The notes: a model not told the origin generated them from the letters alone. Counted from the stretch's first letter, positions 53,182 through 62,847 are shown. The stretch: DNA of 64,000 bases from Dehalococcoidia bacterium (GCA_022449765.1 JAKUPZ010000009.1:1-64000); one strand, 5' to 3'. Program-made: numbers and translations.

Positions 53182-54477
53182 GTGAGCCCCAATAGGGTCT
53201 CATCTAACCTAAATGAACCACCACCAAATCCAAGATTTTTCTATGGATGGGTTGTAGTTGCCGTACTAGGAATAATAGGCGGGATTAGCACTTTCATCGG
53301 AGTTGGAAACTTCGGGGTATTTGTTGTCCCAATGAGTGAAGATCTTGGAGTAGGCAATAGTTATTTTGGCTGGGCACTCTCTGCAAGACTTTTCGGGTTT
53401 GCTATTTCCGGTCCATTAATAGGACGTTGCATAGACAAATATGGCACTCGGCTTCCTCTTGCTATTGGTGGTTTTTTATTTGGCGGTAGTGCGATCGCAT
53501 TCTTTTTCATAGAAGCCGGTTGGCAAATGATAGGTATAACATTATTTGCTGGCATCACTGGGTTTTGGGGAAGCAGCACACTCTATTTAACAGTCCCTAT
53601 AGCTAAATGGTTTGTTAAAAAAAGAGGTAGGGCAATGTCTCTATTCTTCCCTTGTGTCCCTTTAGGAATTGGCCTAGGCAGTCCCGCCACACAGTTGGTT
53701 ATCGACGCGTTCGGATGGAGAGGAGCTTGGCTAGTACTAGGTGTGGTTGGGGGATTAAGTATCACGATTCTTTCACTTGTTTTTGTTAGAAATGATCCTA
53801 GCAGCATAGGGTTACTGCCTGATGGTGAAGTCAAGTCCATTGGAAATGCCCAATCTGCTAATTCTTCTATTGACGAATATCCTTGGACTCTCCGGGAGGC
53901 AATGGCGACTGGTGCGTTCTGGAAAATCAGCGCTTCATACGGGCTCTTAATGGCAGCAATGGGATCGGTCGGAGTATTTTGGATTCCATTTCTTCGATCG
54001 ATAGATATAAGCCCGCATATAGCGGCATTAGCTTTCTCAACTCAAGCCTTCACGCAAGTGATCGCTGCAATACTCATCGCACCTTGGATAGACCGGATTT
54101 CGCCTCGTTATCTTGCGATGTCTGGCTTTACAAGTGTAGCTATTGCATTGGTAATAGCAGCCAATGCATCTGAGGCGTGGCATGGGTTCCTTGGAGCAAC
54201 GCTTATTGGCCTAGGAATCGGTACTGCTATGTTAATGCAAACACACATATGGCCAGTCTATTTTGGGAGAGTAAATATTGGCGCTATCAGAGGAGCTGCG
54301 ACACCAATAACGCTTGTAATGACAGCTATTGGTGCCCCAATACTAAGTATCCTTTTCGATAATTATGGATTTGCGACAGGATGGGTAGTCGCGGGGGTGG
54401 CCCTAACTGTTGGAATTGCACTATTGCTGATTTCGCCCAAGCCATTCATCTCCGTACCTGGTAAAAACAACTCTTAA
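53182..54477 (+). CDS. MFS transporter, oxalate/formate-antiporter (MCT-like) type
   Basis: 431 residues, GTG start 3 bp after the PAC2 stop. About 12 spans; RFFYGWVVVAVLGIIGG and VRNDPSSIGLLPDGE match the MFS gene at 8169, so the two are paralogues of one carrier family. Probably imports a carboxylate for the Mo enzyme upstream; this is inference. Stop shares TTAA with the convergent oxidase gene. Confidence 0.85.
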   Translation: MSPNRVSSNLNEPPPNPRFFYGWVVVAVLGIIGGISTFIGVGNFGVFVVPMSEDLGVGNSYFGWALSARLFGFAISGPLIGRCIDKYGTRLPLAIGGFLFGGSAIAFFFIEAGWQMIGITLFAGITGFWGSSTLYLTVPIAKWFVKKRGRAMSLFFPCVPLGIGLGSPATQLVIDAFGWRGAWLVLGVVGGLSITILSLVFVRNDPSSIGLLPDGEVKSIGNAQSANSSIDEYPWTLREAMATGAFWKISASYGLLMAAMGSVGVFWIPFLRSIDISPHIAALAFSTQAFTQVIAAILIAPWIDRISPRYLAMSGFTSVAIALVIAANASEAWHGFLGATLIGLGIGTAMLMQTHIWPVYFGRVNIGAIRGAATPITLVMTAIGAPILSILFDNYGFATGWVVAGVALTVGIALLLISPKPFISVPGKNNS

Positions 54478-55607
54478 TGGAATCGAGATGGTGAAAAAAT
54501 AGAAATATCGTTTGAAGATTCTCGATATTCTGCTAAATCAGCCATAACTTCGCCCACGGTACTGCAAAATTTAAAACCATGTCCTGAAAAACCTGCAGCA
54601 TACGAAACTTGTGGGTATTCTTGGTGCAATCCGATAACAAAATTATGATCAGGTGAATTTGTGAACATGCAAACAACCATTCTTAGCATCTTTCCTTCAG
54701 CTGCAGGAAAATGATTACGTGTAAATGACCGAAGCATCTCTTCATCCTCTTGCCGAAAGTCACGGTCAAGATTATCAGGATCTGAAATTTCTCCAACATG
54801 GTGGAATTTCCCTACTTTGTAGCCAGGAACACCAAAAGCTGGAAACCCATAATATTCTTCCTCATCTGAAGTAATTATAAATACAGGAAAGTTAGCAGGG
54901 CTAAACATTTCAATATTTGATGGCTCAAACCATGCAACAACCTGCCGTTCAGGAACCGCAATCGATTCAAGTTCTGGAATAAGCTTTCCTGCCCAGGCTC
55001 CCGCCGTAAATACCAAGGCATCAGCATAGTATTCTGCTTGATCAGTAATAATTTTAACTCCCGAATCGACAGGCTCCCAATGTATTACTCGCTCTCCTTC
55101 ATGTATCTGAGCGCCCCATTGAGCAGCGAGCTTAACATGGCCCTCTATACATTTCTCAGGAACCAAAAACCCACCGTCTTCTTGAAAAACTGCCATCATA
55201 TCTTCTGGTAATTGGTATCCTGGGAATTTTTTATGCAGCTCCGAAGAGGTAAAAATTTGATGTGGAATATTTTGATCAATACAGGCACCTAAGGTATTTT
55301 GAAAACCACTAGACTCTGGTAATCCTGCGTGAACAGAACCTGTAATATGCAGTATTTTTTCTCCCATTTCTGCTTGCAAAGTTCCCCAAAGTTCATAAGC
55401 TCTTTTGCCAAACGCTACATACTCGGGACCTTCATGGTATGCAAGACGAATAATGCGAGATAAACCATGAGACGAGCCAAGTTCATGTGCAATCTGAAAT
55501 TGTTCGATCCCGAGAACTTTTTTCCCACGTTTTGCTAATTGGTAGACAGTAGCACTACCCATACCGCCAACGCCAACAACTATTACGTCATATTTTTGAA
55601 TAGCCAT
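54474..55607 (-). CDS. FAD-dependent amine oxidase, N-methyltryptophan/sarcosine oxidase (MTOX) type
   Basis: 377 residues from the ATG at 55607; the TTG at 55634 is less likely. Dinucleotide fold VVGVGGMGSATVYQLAKRG at the start, GSSHGLSRIIRLAYHEG, and near the end VVCMFTNSPDHNF, where the Cys matches the covalent FAD-binding Cys of monomeric sarcosine oxidase, followed by AAGFSGHGFKFCSTVGEVMADL split by the FAD. It oxidises N-methyl amino acids to formaldehyde, amine acid and H2O2. Divergent from the tctC gene. Confidence 0.88.
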   Translation of the reverse strand: MAIQKYDVIVVGVGGMGSATVYQLAKRGKKVLGIEQFQIAHELGSSHGLSRIIRLAYHEGPEYVAFGKRAYELWGTLQAEMGEKILHITGSVHAGLPESSGFQNTLGACIDQNIPHQIFTSSELHKKFPGYQLPEDMMAVFQEDGGFLVPEKCIEGHVKLAAQWGAQIHEGERVIHWEPVDSGVKIITDQAEYYADALVFTAGAWAGKLIPELESIAVPERQVVAWFEPSNIEMFSPANFPVFIITSDEEEYYGFPAFGVPGYKVGKFHHVGEISDPDNLDRDFRQEDEEMLRSFTRNHFPAAEGKMLRMVVCMFTNSPDHNFVIGLHQEYPQVSYAAGFSGHGFKFCSTVGEVMADLAEYRESSNDISIFSPSRFH

Positions 55608-55735
55608 AATCTTTTTCACCTCTAAATATATCAAAACTGTTGCCGTTGATTAACAGTGGATGCTAACATCCGGCCCTCCGAGGCATGCATATATAATGCC
55701 ACGGAACTTTACGATTGATTTTGGGAGGACCGCTC

Positions 55736-56944
55736 ATGTCTTGGGCAAAACAAATTTCTGGGCTCCTAGTTTTGAGTGCAGCATTAATGGTTGCAGTAGT
55801 TGCGTGTGGAGGAGATGATCCCACACCGACTCCTAAACCTGCTGCAGCTGCTCCGGCCGCATCGGCCCCAACTGCAACACCTGTACCTGCAAAGCCTACA
55901 GCCACACCAAAGCCGGCTGCAAAAGAAGAAGCTCCGGCACCAACTGCAACTCCGGTACCTGCTTTTGATGCAGAAAGCTACTTCAAAGGTAAGACCGTGA
56001 AAATTATTGTTGGTTTTTCTCCTGGTGGAGGATATGACACCTATGCAAGATTGATTGCAGCGACCATATCTGATTACATTCCAGGTAAGCCTCGAGTAAT
56101 AGTACAGAACCTACCTGGTGGTGGTGGCCTCAGAGGCCTGCAGACAGCAATGGCTGCCAAGCCTGATGGGCTTACAGCGGTGACCATGGCAAATAGGTGG
56201 CCTGCTCGGGAAGCTGCAGGAGAGGACGTCAAAGGTTTTGACCCTTACACTGCCGAGTATATTGGTACTCCTAGCTACACAAACAAATGGACTGCGCTTT
56301 GTGTAAGGTCTGATGTTGCAACGAACTGGGAAGAAGTAGTCGCCCTTGGTAGGAATATCACAACAGGTACTTCTGCCCCTGGTGGTGACATGATCGGTGG
56401 TGAGTTTGTTTCTTCAATCGGCCTACCCGTTAAAGTAATTTACGGATATGAAGGTACTTCAGAAGTGCTTGCCGCAGTAGATCGAAAAGAACTAGACGCT
56501 ACCACAAGGTGCCCTGGTGAATTCTGGCTAAGCCTTTACCCTGAATGGGAAGAGCAGAAGATGCTAAAGCCTCTATTCTACTGGAAAGATCCTATTCCTG
56601 AAGCTGAATTAACCAGAATGGGTGTTACGGGTTCAGTGCCTCATGTGTTTGACGTAACAAAGGCCAATGCAGAGCAGCAAGCAGCTTTCAATCTAGCTGA
56701 AAAGTTAGAATCTATGACAAGGATGTACACTCTGCCTCCTAAAACACCTAAGGACATTGTCGAAACATGGCGTTCAGCATTCAAATCTACTTTGACTGAT
56801 GCGAAGTTCGTCGAGCGCGCCTCGCAGCTTGAACGTGAAATTAATTACGGTGACCCTGAAGATTTCGTTGCAGCCGTACAGGCAGGAAAGGGATTGAGTA
56901 CTGAGGGACGAGAATTGTTCAAAGCCCTCTATGGATTAAAGTAA
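55736..56944 (+). CDS. tctC: TctC-type tripartite tricarboxylate transporter binding lipoprotein
   Basis: 402 residues from the ATG at 55736 (GGGAGG upstream). Lipobox VVAC with Cys at about residue 24, then a Pro/Ala/Thr-rich linker (PTPTPKPAAAAPAASAP) and the Bug/TctC domain: KTVKIIVGFSPGGGYDTYARLIA and QNLPGGGGLRGLQTAMAAKPDG, the Bug signatures for carboxylate binding. It is lipid-anchored instead of free-periplasmic, as expected in a monoderm. A terminator follows, and then tctA and tctB. Confidence 0.92.
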   Translation: MSWAKQISGLLVLSAALMVAVVACGGDDPTPTPKPAAAAPAASAPTATPVPAKPTATPKPAAKEEAPAPTATPVPAFDAESYFKGKTVKIIVGFSPGGGYDTYARLIAATISDYIPGKPRVIVQNLPGGGGLRGLQTAMAAKPDGLTAVTMANRWPAREAAGEDVKGFDPYTAEYIGTPSYTNKWTALCVRSDVATNWEEVVALGRNITTGTSAPGGDMIGGEFVSSIGLPVKVIYGYEGTSEVLAAVDRKELDATTRCPGEFWLSLYPEWEEQKMLKPLFYWKDPIPEAELTRMGVTGSVPHVFDVTKANAEQQAAFNLAEKLESMTRMYTLPPKTPKDIVETWRSAFKSTLTDAKFVERASQLEREINYGDPEDFVAAVQAGKGLSTEGRELFKALYGLK

Positions 56945-56968
56945 ATCCTTCTCTACTCAAATTAGAGT

Positions 56969-57008
56969 GAAACAAGGGCAGCATTTGCTGCCCTTGTTTC
57001 TTTAATGT
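56969..57008 (+). terminator. Terminator/attenuator between tctC and tctA
   Basis: A perfect 14-bp stem (56969-56982 with 56987-57000), loop ATTT, followed by TTTAATGTTTTTT. It would let tctC be expressed more than the membrane genes downstream. Confidence 0.8.
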
Positions 57009-57085
57009 TTTTTAGGTGTTGACTTGGAGTCGATACGCACGTAGTTTACGCATGTTTTAAAGTTCTCTTATCAATCGAGGTTTAA

Positions 57086-58618
57086 GTGGACGGAGATTTT
57101 CTTAAAGCTGCCCTTGACGGCGCGGATCAATTATTTTCTGTTGGACCGATGATTGCATTTGCAATCATGATTCCAATTGCTCTCATTTCCGGGCTGATGC
57201 CTGGAGGCGGTCTCCCATTCCTAGTTGTGGTTTTATCATTCGCAACTGAACTAGACCCATTTATCGCAATGCCGATGGTAATTGGCTATATGGCTGCAAA
57301 TGACTTAACGGAACCAATCCCATCTATCCTTCTAGGCATACCAGGTGCACGATCATCGCAAGCAACAATTCTTGATGGATACCCTCTTGCCAGGCAAGGC
57401 CATGCAGGCCGTGCATTAGGTGCCGCTTACACATCCTCGTTAATTGGAGGAATTGTAGGTGGACTAGCATTGTTCATGGTATTGCCATTTGCCCGAGAGC
57501 TACTGAAGTTATTCGGTTCTCCAGAATTTTTCTTACTCTCGTTTCTGGGGATAGCATCTGTGGGTATAGTCAGTGCTGGAGCTATGACGAAGGGGATGCT
57601 CACCGCATCATTAGGCCTATTAATTGGCATGATAGGTTTTGTGGGAGTAGCTGCTACTGAGCGTGCTACTTTTGGCATTCAATACCTTTACGATGGGATT
57701 CATATCGTTCCTGTAGTCGTAGGGTTATTTGCAATTCCTGAAATCGCAGATCTTATCATTTCCGACAAACCGGTTGCTAAAGATCGCTTATCTGAGATGC
57801 TGAAAGAAGGAAATAAAGATGTCTATTTAGGTATGCGCGATGCGCTTCGTCATAAATTCCTTATTGCTCGCTCTGCTCTCATTGGTGTTTTTATCGGTGC
57901 AATGCCTGGATTAGGACCTACCCCAGCACATTGGATTGCTTACGCTCAAGCGAGACAGACAGAGAAAGGGGCTCGCGAAACATTTGGAACTGGGGATATA
58001 AGAGGTGTTATAGCTCCAGAGGCTTCGAATAACGCTACAGACGGTGGAGTGCTAATGCCTACGGTACTTTTTGGTATACCAGGTAGTGCTCCTATGGCCA
58101 TAGTACTAGGATTTTTAATTCTCGTTGGTATTACACCAGGGCCCAATATGGTAAATGCCGATCTTGATCTAACCATTTCTCTCGTCTATGCAATTATTCT
58201 AGCGAATATCATTGTTGTCCCCATAGTTTTAAGATTCTCTGCATTACTCACAAAAGTTGCTGCAGTGCCTCCAAGAGTATTAGCTCCATTAGTAATTGGT
58301 ATTGTCACAATCTCTGCTTTTCAAGCCACTTATAGCTATCCAGACCTCATTGTGGTTGGAGCCTTCGCGTTGTTGGGCATGTTCATGAAAGCATTTGCAT
58401 GGCCACGCCCGCCAATTCTTATAGCAATTGTTCTTGCAGGTCCTTTGGAAAAATACCTAAGCATTTCAATCCAATCACGTGGAGCATCTTTGCTCTGGCA
58501 GCCAGCATTCATAGGAATAATTATTTTTGTTGTAATTGCAGTTTGGTTCGCACTTAGAGTTCAAAAAGGCACGCAAGCGTACTCCGAGACTGTTGAAAAA
58601 GAAGGCAATGATGAGTAG
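57086..58618 (+). CDS. tctA: TctA-type tripartite tricarboxylate transporter large membrane subunit
   Basis: 510 residues, GTG start with GAGG upstream. About 12 spans in two repeats; the twin motif is GLMPGGGLPFLVVVLSF near the start and GAMPGLGPTPAHWIAY in the middle, plus ATILDGYPLARQGHAGRALGAAY. It is the cation-coupled permease partner of TctC. The last 8 bp overlap the tctB start. Substrates of the family include citrate, tartrate, phthalate and other carboxylates; here the decarboxylase genes downstream point to an aromatic or unsaturated acid. Confidence 0.93.
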   Translation: MDGDFLKAALDGADQLFSVGPMIAFAIMIPIALISGLMPGGGLPFLVVVLSFATELDPFIAMPMVIGYMAANDLTEPIPSILLGIPGARSSQATILDGYPLARQGHAGRALGAAYTSSLIGGIVGGLALFMVLPFARELLKLFGSPEFFLLSFLGIASVGIVSAGAMTKGMLTASLGLLIGMIGFVGVAATERATFGIQYLYDGIHIVPVVVGLFAIPEIADLIISDKPVAKDRLSEMLKEGNKDVYLGMRDALRHKFLIARSALIGVFIGAMPGLGPTPAHWIAYAQARQTEKGARETFGTGDIRGVIAPEASNNATDGGVLMPTVLFGIPGSAPMAIVLGFLILVGITPGPNMVNADLDLTISLVYAIILANIIVVPIVLRFSALLTKVAAVPPRVLAPLVIGIVTISAFQATYSYPDLIVVGAFALLGMFMKAFAWPRPPILIAIVLAGPLEKYLSISIQSRGASLLWQPAFIGIIIFVVIAVWFALRVQKGTQAYSETVEKEGNDE

Positions 58619-59180
58619 CGATAAGGATAAGACTAATCAAGAAAGAAATATTTCATGGACATCCATTGAAATAATCGGTGAGCTTATTCTGCTTGGCTTT
58701 ATGATGGTCCTCATTATTGCTTACTTAATTGAACTTCCTGAGATTAAATGGGCTGGAAGATACCTTCCGCTTCTCGCAATAACAATGGGATTACCATTCT
58801 GGTTCCTGAGGGTAAGAACTGTACTTGCTAGAAAGTCAGCATTACAGCAAGGAATGGTAATGGATCTTGGATTCAAGCTTGGTGAAGACCCCAGCGGGGA
58901 GAAGCAGCGAGCAATACTATACATAGGGTCAATACTCGGACTTTTCATCTTAGTTTGGGTAATAGGGTTTCATATCGGGCTTCCTGCATGGGTGGTTGGT
59001 TATTTAGTTGTTTATGCCAAGATGAAATGGCGCTACGCATTAATAGCAGGAATTGGGTTTGAAGCATTTATCATCGCTATCCTTGATTTAACAATAGATA
59101 TTGGATGGCCTGAGCCTCTCATCTTCAAATTGATTAATATTGCATACCCTTTCAACGATATGTTCAGCAGAGCTTTTTAG
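58611..59180 (+). CDS. tctB: TctB-type tripartite tricarboxylate transporter small membrane subunit
   Basis: 189 residues from the ATG at 58611 with AAGG upstream, overlapping tctA by 8 bp; a second ATG at 58608 is equivalent. Four to five hydrophobic segments: ELILLGFMMVLIIAYLIEL, LPLLAITMGLPFWFL, then two in the C-terminal half. Sequence conservation in TctB is low, so the assignment is mostly from position, size and topology. Confidence 0.82.
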   Translation: MSSDKDKTNQERNISWTSIEIIGELILLGFMMVLIIAYLIELPEIKWAGRYLPLLAITMGLPFWFLRVRTVLARKSALQQGMVMDLGFKLGEDPSGEKQRAILYIGSILGLFILVWVIGFHIGLPAWVVGYLVVYAKMKWRYALIAGIGFEAFIIAILDLTIDIGWPEPLIFKLINIAYPFNDMFSRAF

Positions 59181-59248
59181 GAAAGGGAAATAATCGGATC
59201 TAGCAATTCAATTTGAATGGTGATTTGATTTCAAAGGAGAAAAGTAGC

Positions 59249-60715
59249 ATGGCTGATCGAAAACCCGTTCCATATAACGATTTACGTGGCTATCTGAAAT
59301 TGCTTGAAGACAAGGGCATGCTTGTCCGAATTTCTGCTGAAGTTAACCTCGATGGAGAGCTCGGAGCAATAGCATATCGAGATCTTGTAAGAGATGGGCC
59401 TGCGCTTTGGTTCGACAACATAAAGGATTACCCTGGAATGCCTTTGGTCGCAAATATTATGTATAGAGAAGATCAACTGGCACTTGCGCTCAATGGTGAA
59501 GCAGATTGGGCTAATCTCCGGGACATCATCCATGAAGGAATGCAAGACAGGACTGCGAGCAACATCGTAGAAACTGGTCCTGTAAAAGAAGTCAAAATCA
59601 TGGGGGAAGATGTTGACCTCGACATGCTACCCACACCTCGTTGGCATGAGGAGGATGGCGGACGCTATATTGGCACTACGGCGGGTTTTGTCACAAAAGA
59701 TCCATTAAATGGAAACCTTAATATGGGTCAATATCGCTCAATGATCATAGACAAAAATACTACTACCGTAGAAATCATGGGGGATTGGGAAGTAGGTGCA
59801 AAACCACCCCAAGCCTCCAACTATGGTGGCGTAGGTGACCGCAATGGAGTTGTTCATATACTAGAAAATGAGGAAAAGGGGCTGCCCACCCCATGCGCAA
59901 TAGTACTGGGTATGGACCCCCTATTGACTCTTTCATGTGGAACTGCAGTTCCGCATGATGAAAATGGGCACGGAGAATATGAAGCTGCTGGTAGCTGGGC
60001 TGGTAGACCAGTTGATCTTGTCAAATGTGAAACTAGTGACCTGATGGTACCGGCTAACGCAGAAATAGTGCTAGAAGGAGAAATTGTCCCTTACGAGCGA
60101 GTTAACGATGGTCCGCATGGAGAGTCTACAGGCTTTTATAACCAGCATCCTTCTACATTTATGGTCAGGATTAAAGCAATCACTCATCGGAAGAATCCAA
60201 TCAGCTTCGGCCTTATCTGTGGTCGTATTGAAGACTACCCCCGACCACTAATGCGCTCAAATACCTTACTTGATGTACTTATAGCAAAATCTGGATTGAC
60301 CAATATTAAGGAAGTTTTTTTTCCTGATGCAGGAAGATCAGGTTTTCTCATCATACGTGCACAAATCACAAACCCTGAGCAACCAAAGCAAATTATTGAT
60401 GCTGCATATGAGCATATGCGGTATCGTTGGGTTATAGTCGTCGATGAGGACTGTAACGTAAGAGATTGGAATGATGTACTTTGGCGTATTGTCTCGTCAG
60501 TAGTCCCAGATCGAGACATATATCGAGGGAAGGAATATGAATATCGGACACCTCATCCGGGTTCAATTGAATTTGTCCCGCCAACGTACGGGATGGCGTT
60601 TGACGCAACCTTTGAATTCAAAGAATATGAGCACCCTCGTCCAGGCGTAGCTCAGCCAAGTATGAAGATGATGGAGCATGTTGCTTCAAGATGGAAAGAT
60701 TTCGGGCTTAGTTAA
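59249..60715 (+). CDS. UbiD family decarboxylase (prFMN-dependent), copy 1
   Basis: 488 residues from the ATG at 59249, preceded by AAAGGAG; a TTG at 59213 is less likely. DLRGYLKLLEDKGMLVRI at the start, NMGQYRSMIID (the prFMN/metal-site Arg), VPANAEIVLEGEIVPYERVNDGPHGESTGFY and GRIEDYPRPLMRS are UbiD signatures. UbiD enzymes reversibly decarboxylate unsaturated or aromatic acids with prenylated FMN. Directly followed by a second ubiD, then ubiX, the cofactor maker. Substrate unknown. Confidence 0.92.
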   Translation: MADRKPVPYNDLRGYLKLLEDKGMLVRISAEVNLDGELGAIAYRDLVRDGPALWFDNIKDYPGMPLVANIMYREDQLALALNGEADWANLRDIIHEGMQDRTASNIVETGPVKEVKIMGEDVDLDMLPTPRWHEEDGGRYIGTTAGFVTKDPLNGNLNMGQYRSMIIDKNTTTVEIMGDWEVGAKPPQASNYGGVGDRNGVVHILENEEKGLPTPCAIVLGMDPLLTLSCGTAVPHDENGHGEYEAAGSWAGRPVDLVKCETSDLMVPANAEIVLEGEIVPYERVNDGPHGESTGFYNQHPSTFMVRIKAITHRKNPISFGLICGRIEDYPRPLMRSNTLLDVLIAKSGLTNIKEVFFPDAGRSGFLIIRAQITNPEQPKQIIDAAYEHMRYRWVIVVDEDCNVRDWNDVLWRIVSSVVPDRDIYRGKEYEYRTPHPGSIEFVPPTYGMAFDATFEFKEYEHPRPGVAQPSMKMMEHVASRWKDFGLS

Positions 60716-60736
60716 TTTTTTAAGTGGAGGGCAGAG

Positions 60737-62212
60737 GTGACAACCTCAGAAAACAGAAAAGCAGTATCGTACAAAAGTATGCGCGAATTTATGATGATTC
60801 TTGAAGAACGAGGTCTCTTAAAGCGTATTAATGCAGAGGTAGATTTAGATTTTGAGGTTGGAGCTATCAGCTACCGATCTCTGACTCGCACGGGCCCTGG
60901 TTTACTTTTTGAAAATATAAAGGAAAACCCTGACAAGCAGCTTGTCACAAACATCATGTATTCACTTGATCAGCTTGCTGTAGCATTTAACGGCCCGAAA
61001 GATTGGGTTAAGTTGCACGATATAGTCAAGGAAGGCATGGCAGACCGTCTGCCTAGCGTCAAGGTAGATGATGGTCCTGTTAAAGAAGTGAAGATTTTTG
61101 GCGAAGACGTAGACCTCGCCGAAATCCCCACTCCGTTGTGGCACGAGTTAGATGCCGGGCGCTATATTGCCACCACTGCAGGCGTCATAACAGTGGACCC
61201 CAAAACAGGTGCACACAATATGGGGCAGTATCGATCAATGATTATTGATCGCAACCACACCACAGTAAAAATCCAAGGAGATTTTGCGGTTGGCGCCAAA
61301 CCTCCAACAGGTTCTACTTACGGAGGAGTCGGAGATCGCAATAGCGCTGTGCATATCTTAGAAAACGAAGCTTTAGGTAAAAACACTCCATGTGCAATCG
61401 CACTAGGCATGGATCCATTGCTTGTCCTAGCCGCTGGAACTGCCGTACCAGAAAATGACCAAGGTTTGGCAGAATATGATGCCGCAGGTGCATGGGCTGG
61501 TAGGCCTGTTGAACTTGTCAAATGCGACACGATTGATGTCTGGGTTCCCGCTGAGTCCGAGTATATTCTTGAAGGAGAAATACTTGCAGGCGAGCGACAT
61601 TTTGATGGTCCTCATGGTGAATCCTCGGGCTTTTATAATAAAAATTATGCAGCATTTGTATTTCGAGTAAATGCTATAACACATAGGAAAAGCCCAATCA
61701 ATTTCGGACTCATCTGCGGTCGTATTGAGGATTACCCGAGACCATTAATGCGATCAGGTTCTATTCTTCAAACACTAGTAAGCAAGTCGGGATTGACTAA
61801 TATTCTGGAGGTTCATTTCCCCGATGCTGGTGCTGGTGGCGTCATTGTTATACGTGCAAAAATAGAGAAAGAGGGTCAAGCCCGACAGATTCTGGACGCA
61901 GCATATCAGCACCTCCGGTATCGATGGGTAGTGTTGGTGGACGAAGACTGTGACGTCCGTGATTGGAACGACATATGGTGGCGCATCGTTTCTTTCTGTG
62001 AGCCAGGGGATAATACTTTCATTGGGCCAGAGCACCCAAGGCACCTTGGACGACCAGGGGAAATGGATTTCGTACCACCTCCTCATGGTATGGGCATTGA
62101 TGCCACACGGGAGCACAAGAAAACAGAATACCCAGTGCCACCTCCGTCTAAACCAACTATGGAAATATTAGACAAGGTCGGCGAGCGTTGGGATGAACTA
62201 GCTCTATCCTAG
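60737..62212 (+). CDS. UbiD family decarboxylase (prFMN-dependent), copy 2
   Basis: 491 residues, GTG start with GGAGGG upstream. It has the same landmarks as copy 1: KSMREFMMILEERGLLKRI, NMGQYRSMIIDRN, VPAESEYILEGEILAGERHFDGPHGESSGFY and GRIEDYPRPLMRSG. The two copies are collinear and highly similar, and start 21 bp apart, so they are a tandem duplication with divergence. They may form a heteromer or use different acids. Confidence 0.92.
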   Translation: MTTSENRKAVSYKSMREFMMILEERGLLKRINAEVDLDFEVGAISYRSLTRTGPGLLFENIKENPDKQLVTNIMYSLDQLAVAFNGPKDWVKLHDIVKEGMADRLPSVKVDDGPVKEVKIFGEDVDLAEIPTPLWHELDAGRYIATTAGVITVDPKTGAHNMGQYRSMIIDRNHTTVKIQGDFAVGAKPPTGSTYGGVGDRNSAVHILENEALGKNTPCAIALGMDPLLVLAAGTAVPENDQGLAEYDAAGAWAGRPVELVKCDTIDVWVPAESEYILEGEILAGERHFDGPHGESSGFYNKNYAAFVFRVNAITHRKSPINFGLICGRIEDYPRPLMRSGSILQTLVSKSGLTNILEVHFPDAGAGGVIVIRAKIEKEGQARQILDAAYQHLRYRWVVLVDEDCDVRDWNDIWWRIVSFCEPGDNTFIGPEHPRHLGRPGEMDFVPPPHGMGIDATREHKKTEYPVPPPSKPTMEILDKVGERWDELALS

Positions 62213-62226
62213 GAATTTAGCCATTT

Positions 62227-62252
62227 AGAAGGGGCATTAACTTGCCCCTTCT
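62227..62252 (+). promoter_or_regulatory. Hairpin in the ubiD-ubiX junction
   Basis: AGAAGGGGCA (62227-62236) pairs with TGCCCCTTCT (62243-62252) around a 6-nt loop, 15 bp after the ubiD stop; the ubiX Shine-Dalgarno GGAG follows at 62254. It may terminate, protect the RNA 3' end or tune ubiX translation. Confidence 0.5.
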
Positions 62253-62265
62253 TGGAGACCAGCTT

Positions 62266-62847
62266 TTGAGAAAAATAATTGTAGGTATTAGCGGTTCCTC
62301 TGCTCCTCATTATGGGATCTATACACTTAAGGCTCTACAAGCAATTGATGACGTAGAGACACACTTAATTCTGTCTGAAGGAGCCCACCTTTCCATTAAA
62401 TATGAGGCCCCTGAATGGTCCATAAGTGATATTGAAGGCCTTGCAGATATCGTTCATAGCCCCAAAAACATGGCAGCCAGTGTCTCAAGCGGATCATTTA
62501 AAACGGATGGAATGGTTGTTGTTCCATGTTCTATGAAAACCCTTGCAGGGATTGCTAATTCTTACAACAATGATCTCATTACAAGAGCAGCTGATGTATG
62601 CCTTAAAGAACGTCGCAAACTCGTTGTTGTAGCAAGAGAAACACCTCTACATAGAGGGCATTTAACTAACATGCTAGCGGTCTCCGACATGGGCGGCATC
62701 ATACTTCCTCCAATACCAGGGTTTTACTCAGGGCCACAAACCATAGATGACATCATCAATCACACCGTAGGGAAAATTCTAGATCTGCTTGATATCGAAA
62801 ATAACCAGTTCAAAAGATGGGAAGGAAAAGATCCTTCATCTGATTGA
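62266..62847 (+). CDS. ubiX: Flavin prenyltransferase UbiX
   Basis: 193 residues from the TTG at 62266 (MRKIIVGISG...), preceded by GGAG at good spacing. An upstream TTG at 62242 is inside a hairpin. GISGSSAPHYG is the flavin-binding loop of UbiX (usually GASG), then the VVPCSMKTLAGIANSYNNDLITRAADVCLKERRKLVVVARETPLH core, split by sheets, and the DMGGIILPPIPGFY end. It prenylates FMN with dimethylallyl phosphate to make the prFMN used by the two UbiD proteins coded upstream. Confidence 0.93.
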   Translation: MRKIIVGISGSSAPHYGIYTLKALQAIDDVETHLILSEGAHLSIKYEAPEWSISDIEGLADIVHSPKNMAASVSSGSFKTDGMVVVPCSMKTLAGIANSYNNDLITRAADVCLKERRKLVVVARETPLHRGHLTNMLAVSDMGGIILPPIPGFYSGPQTIDDIINHTVGKILDLLDIENNQFKRWEGKDPSSD

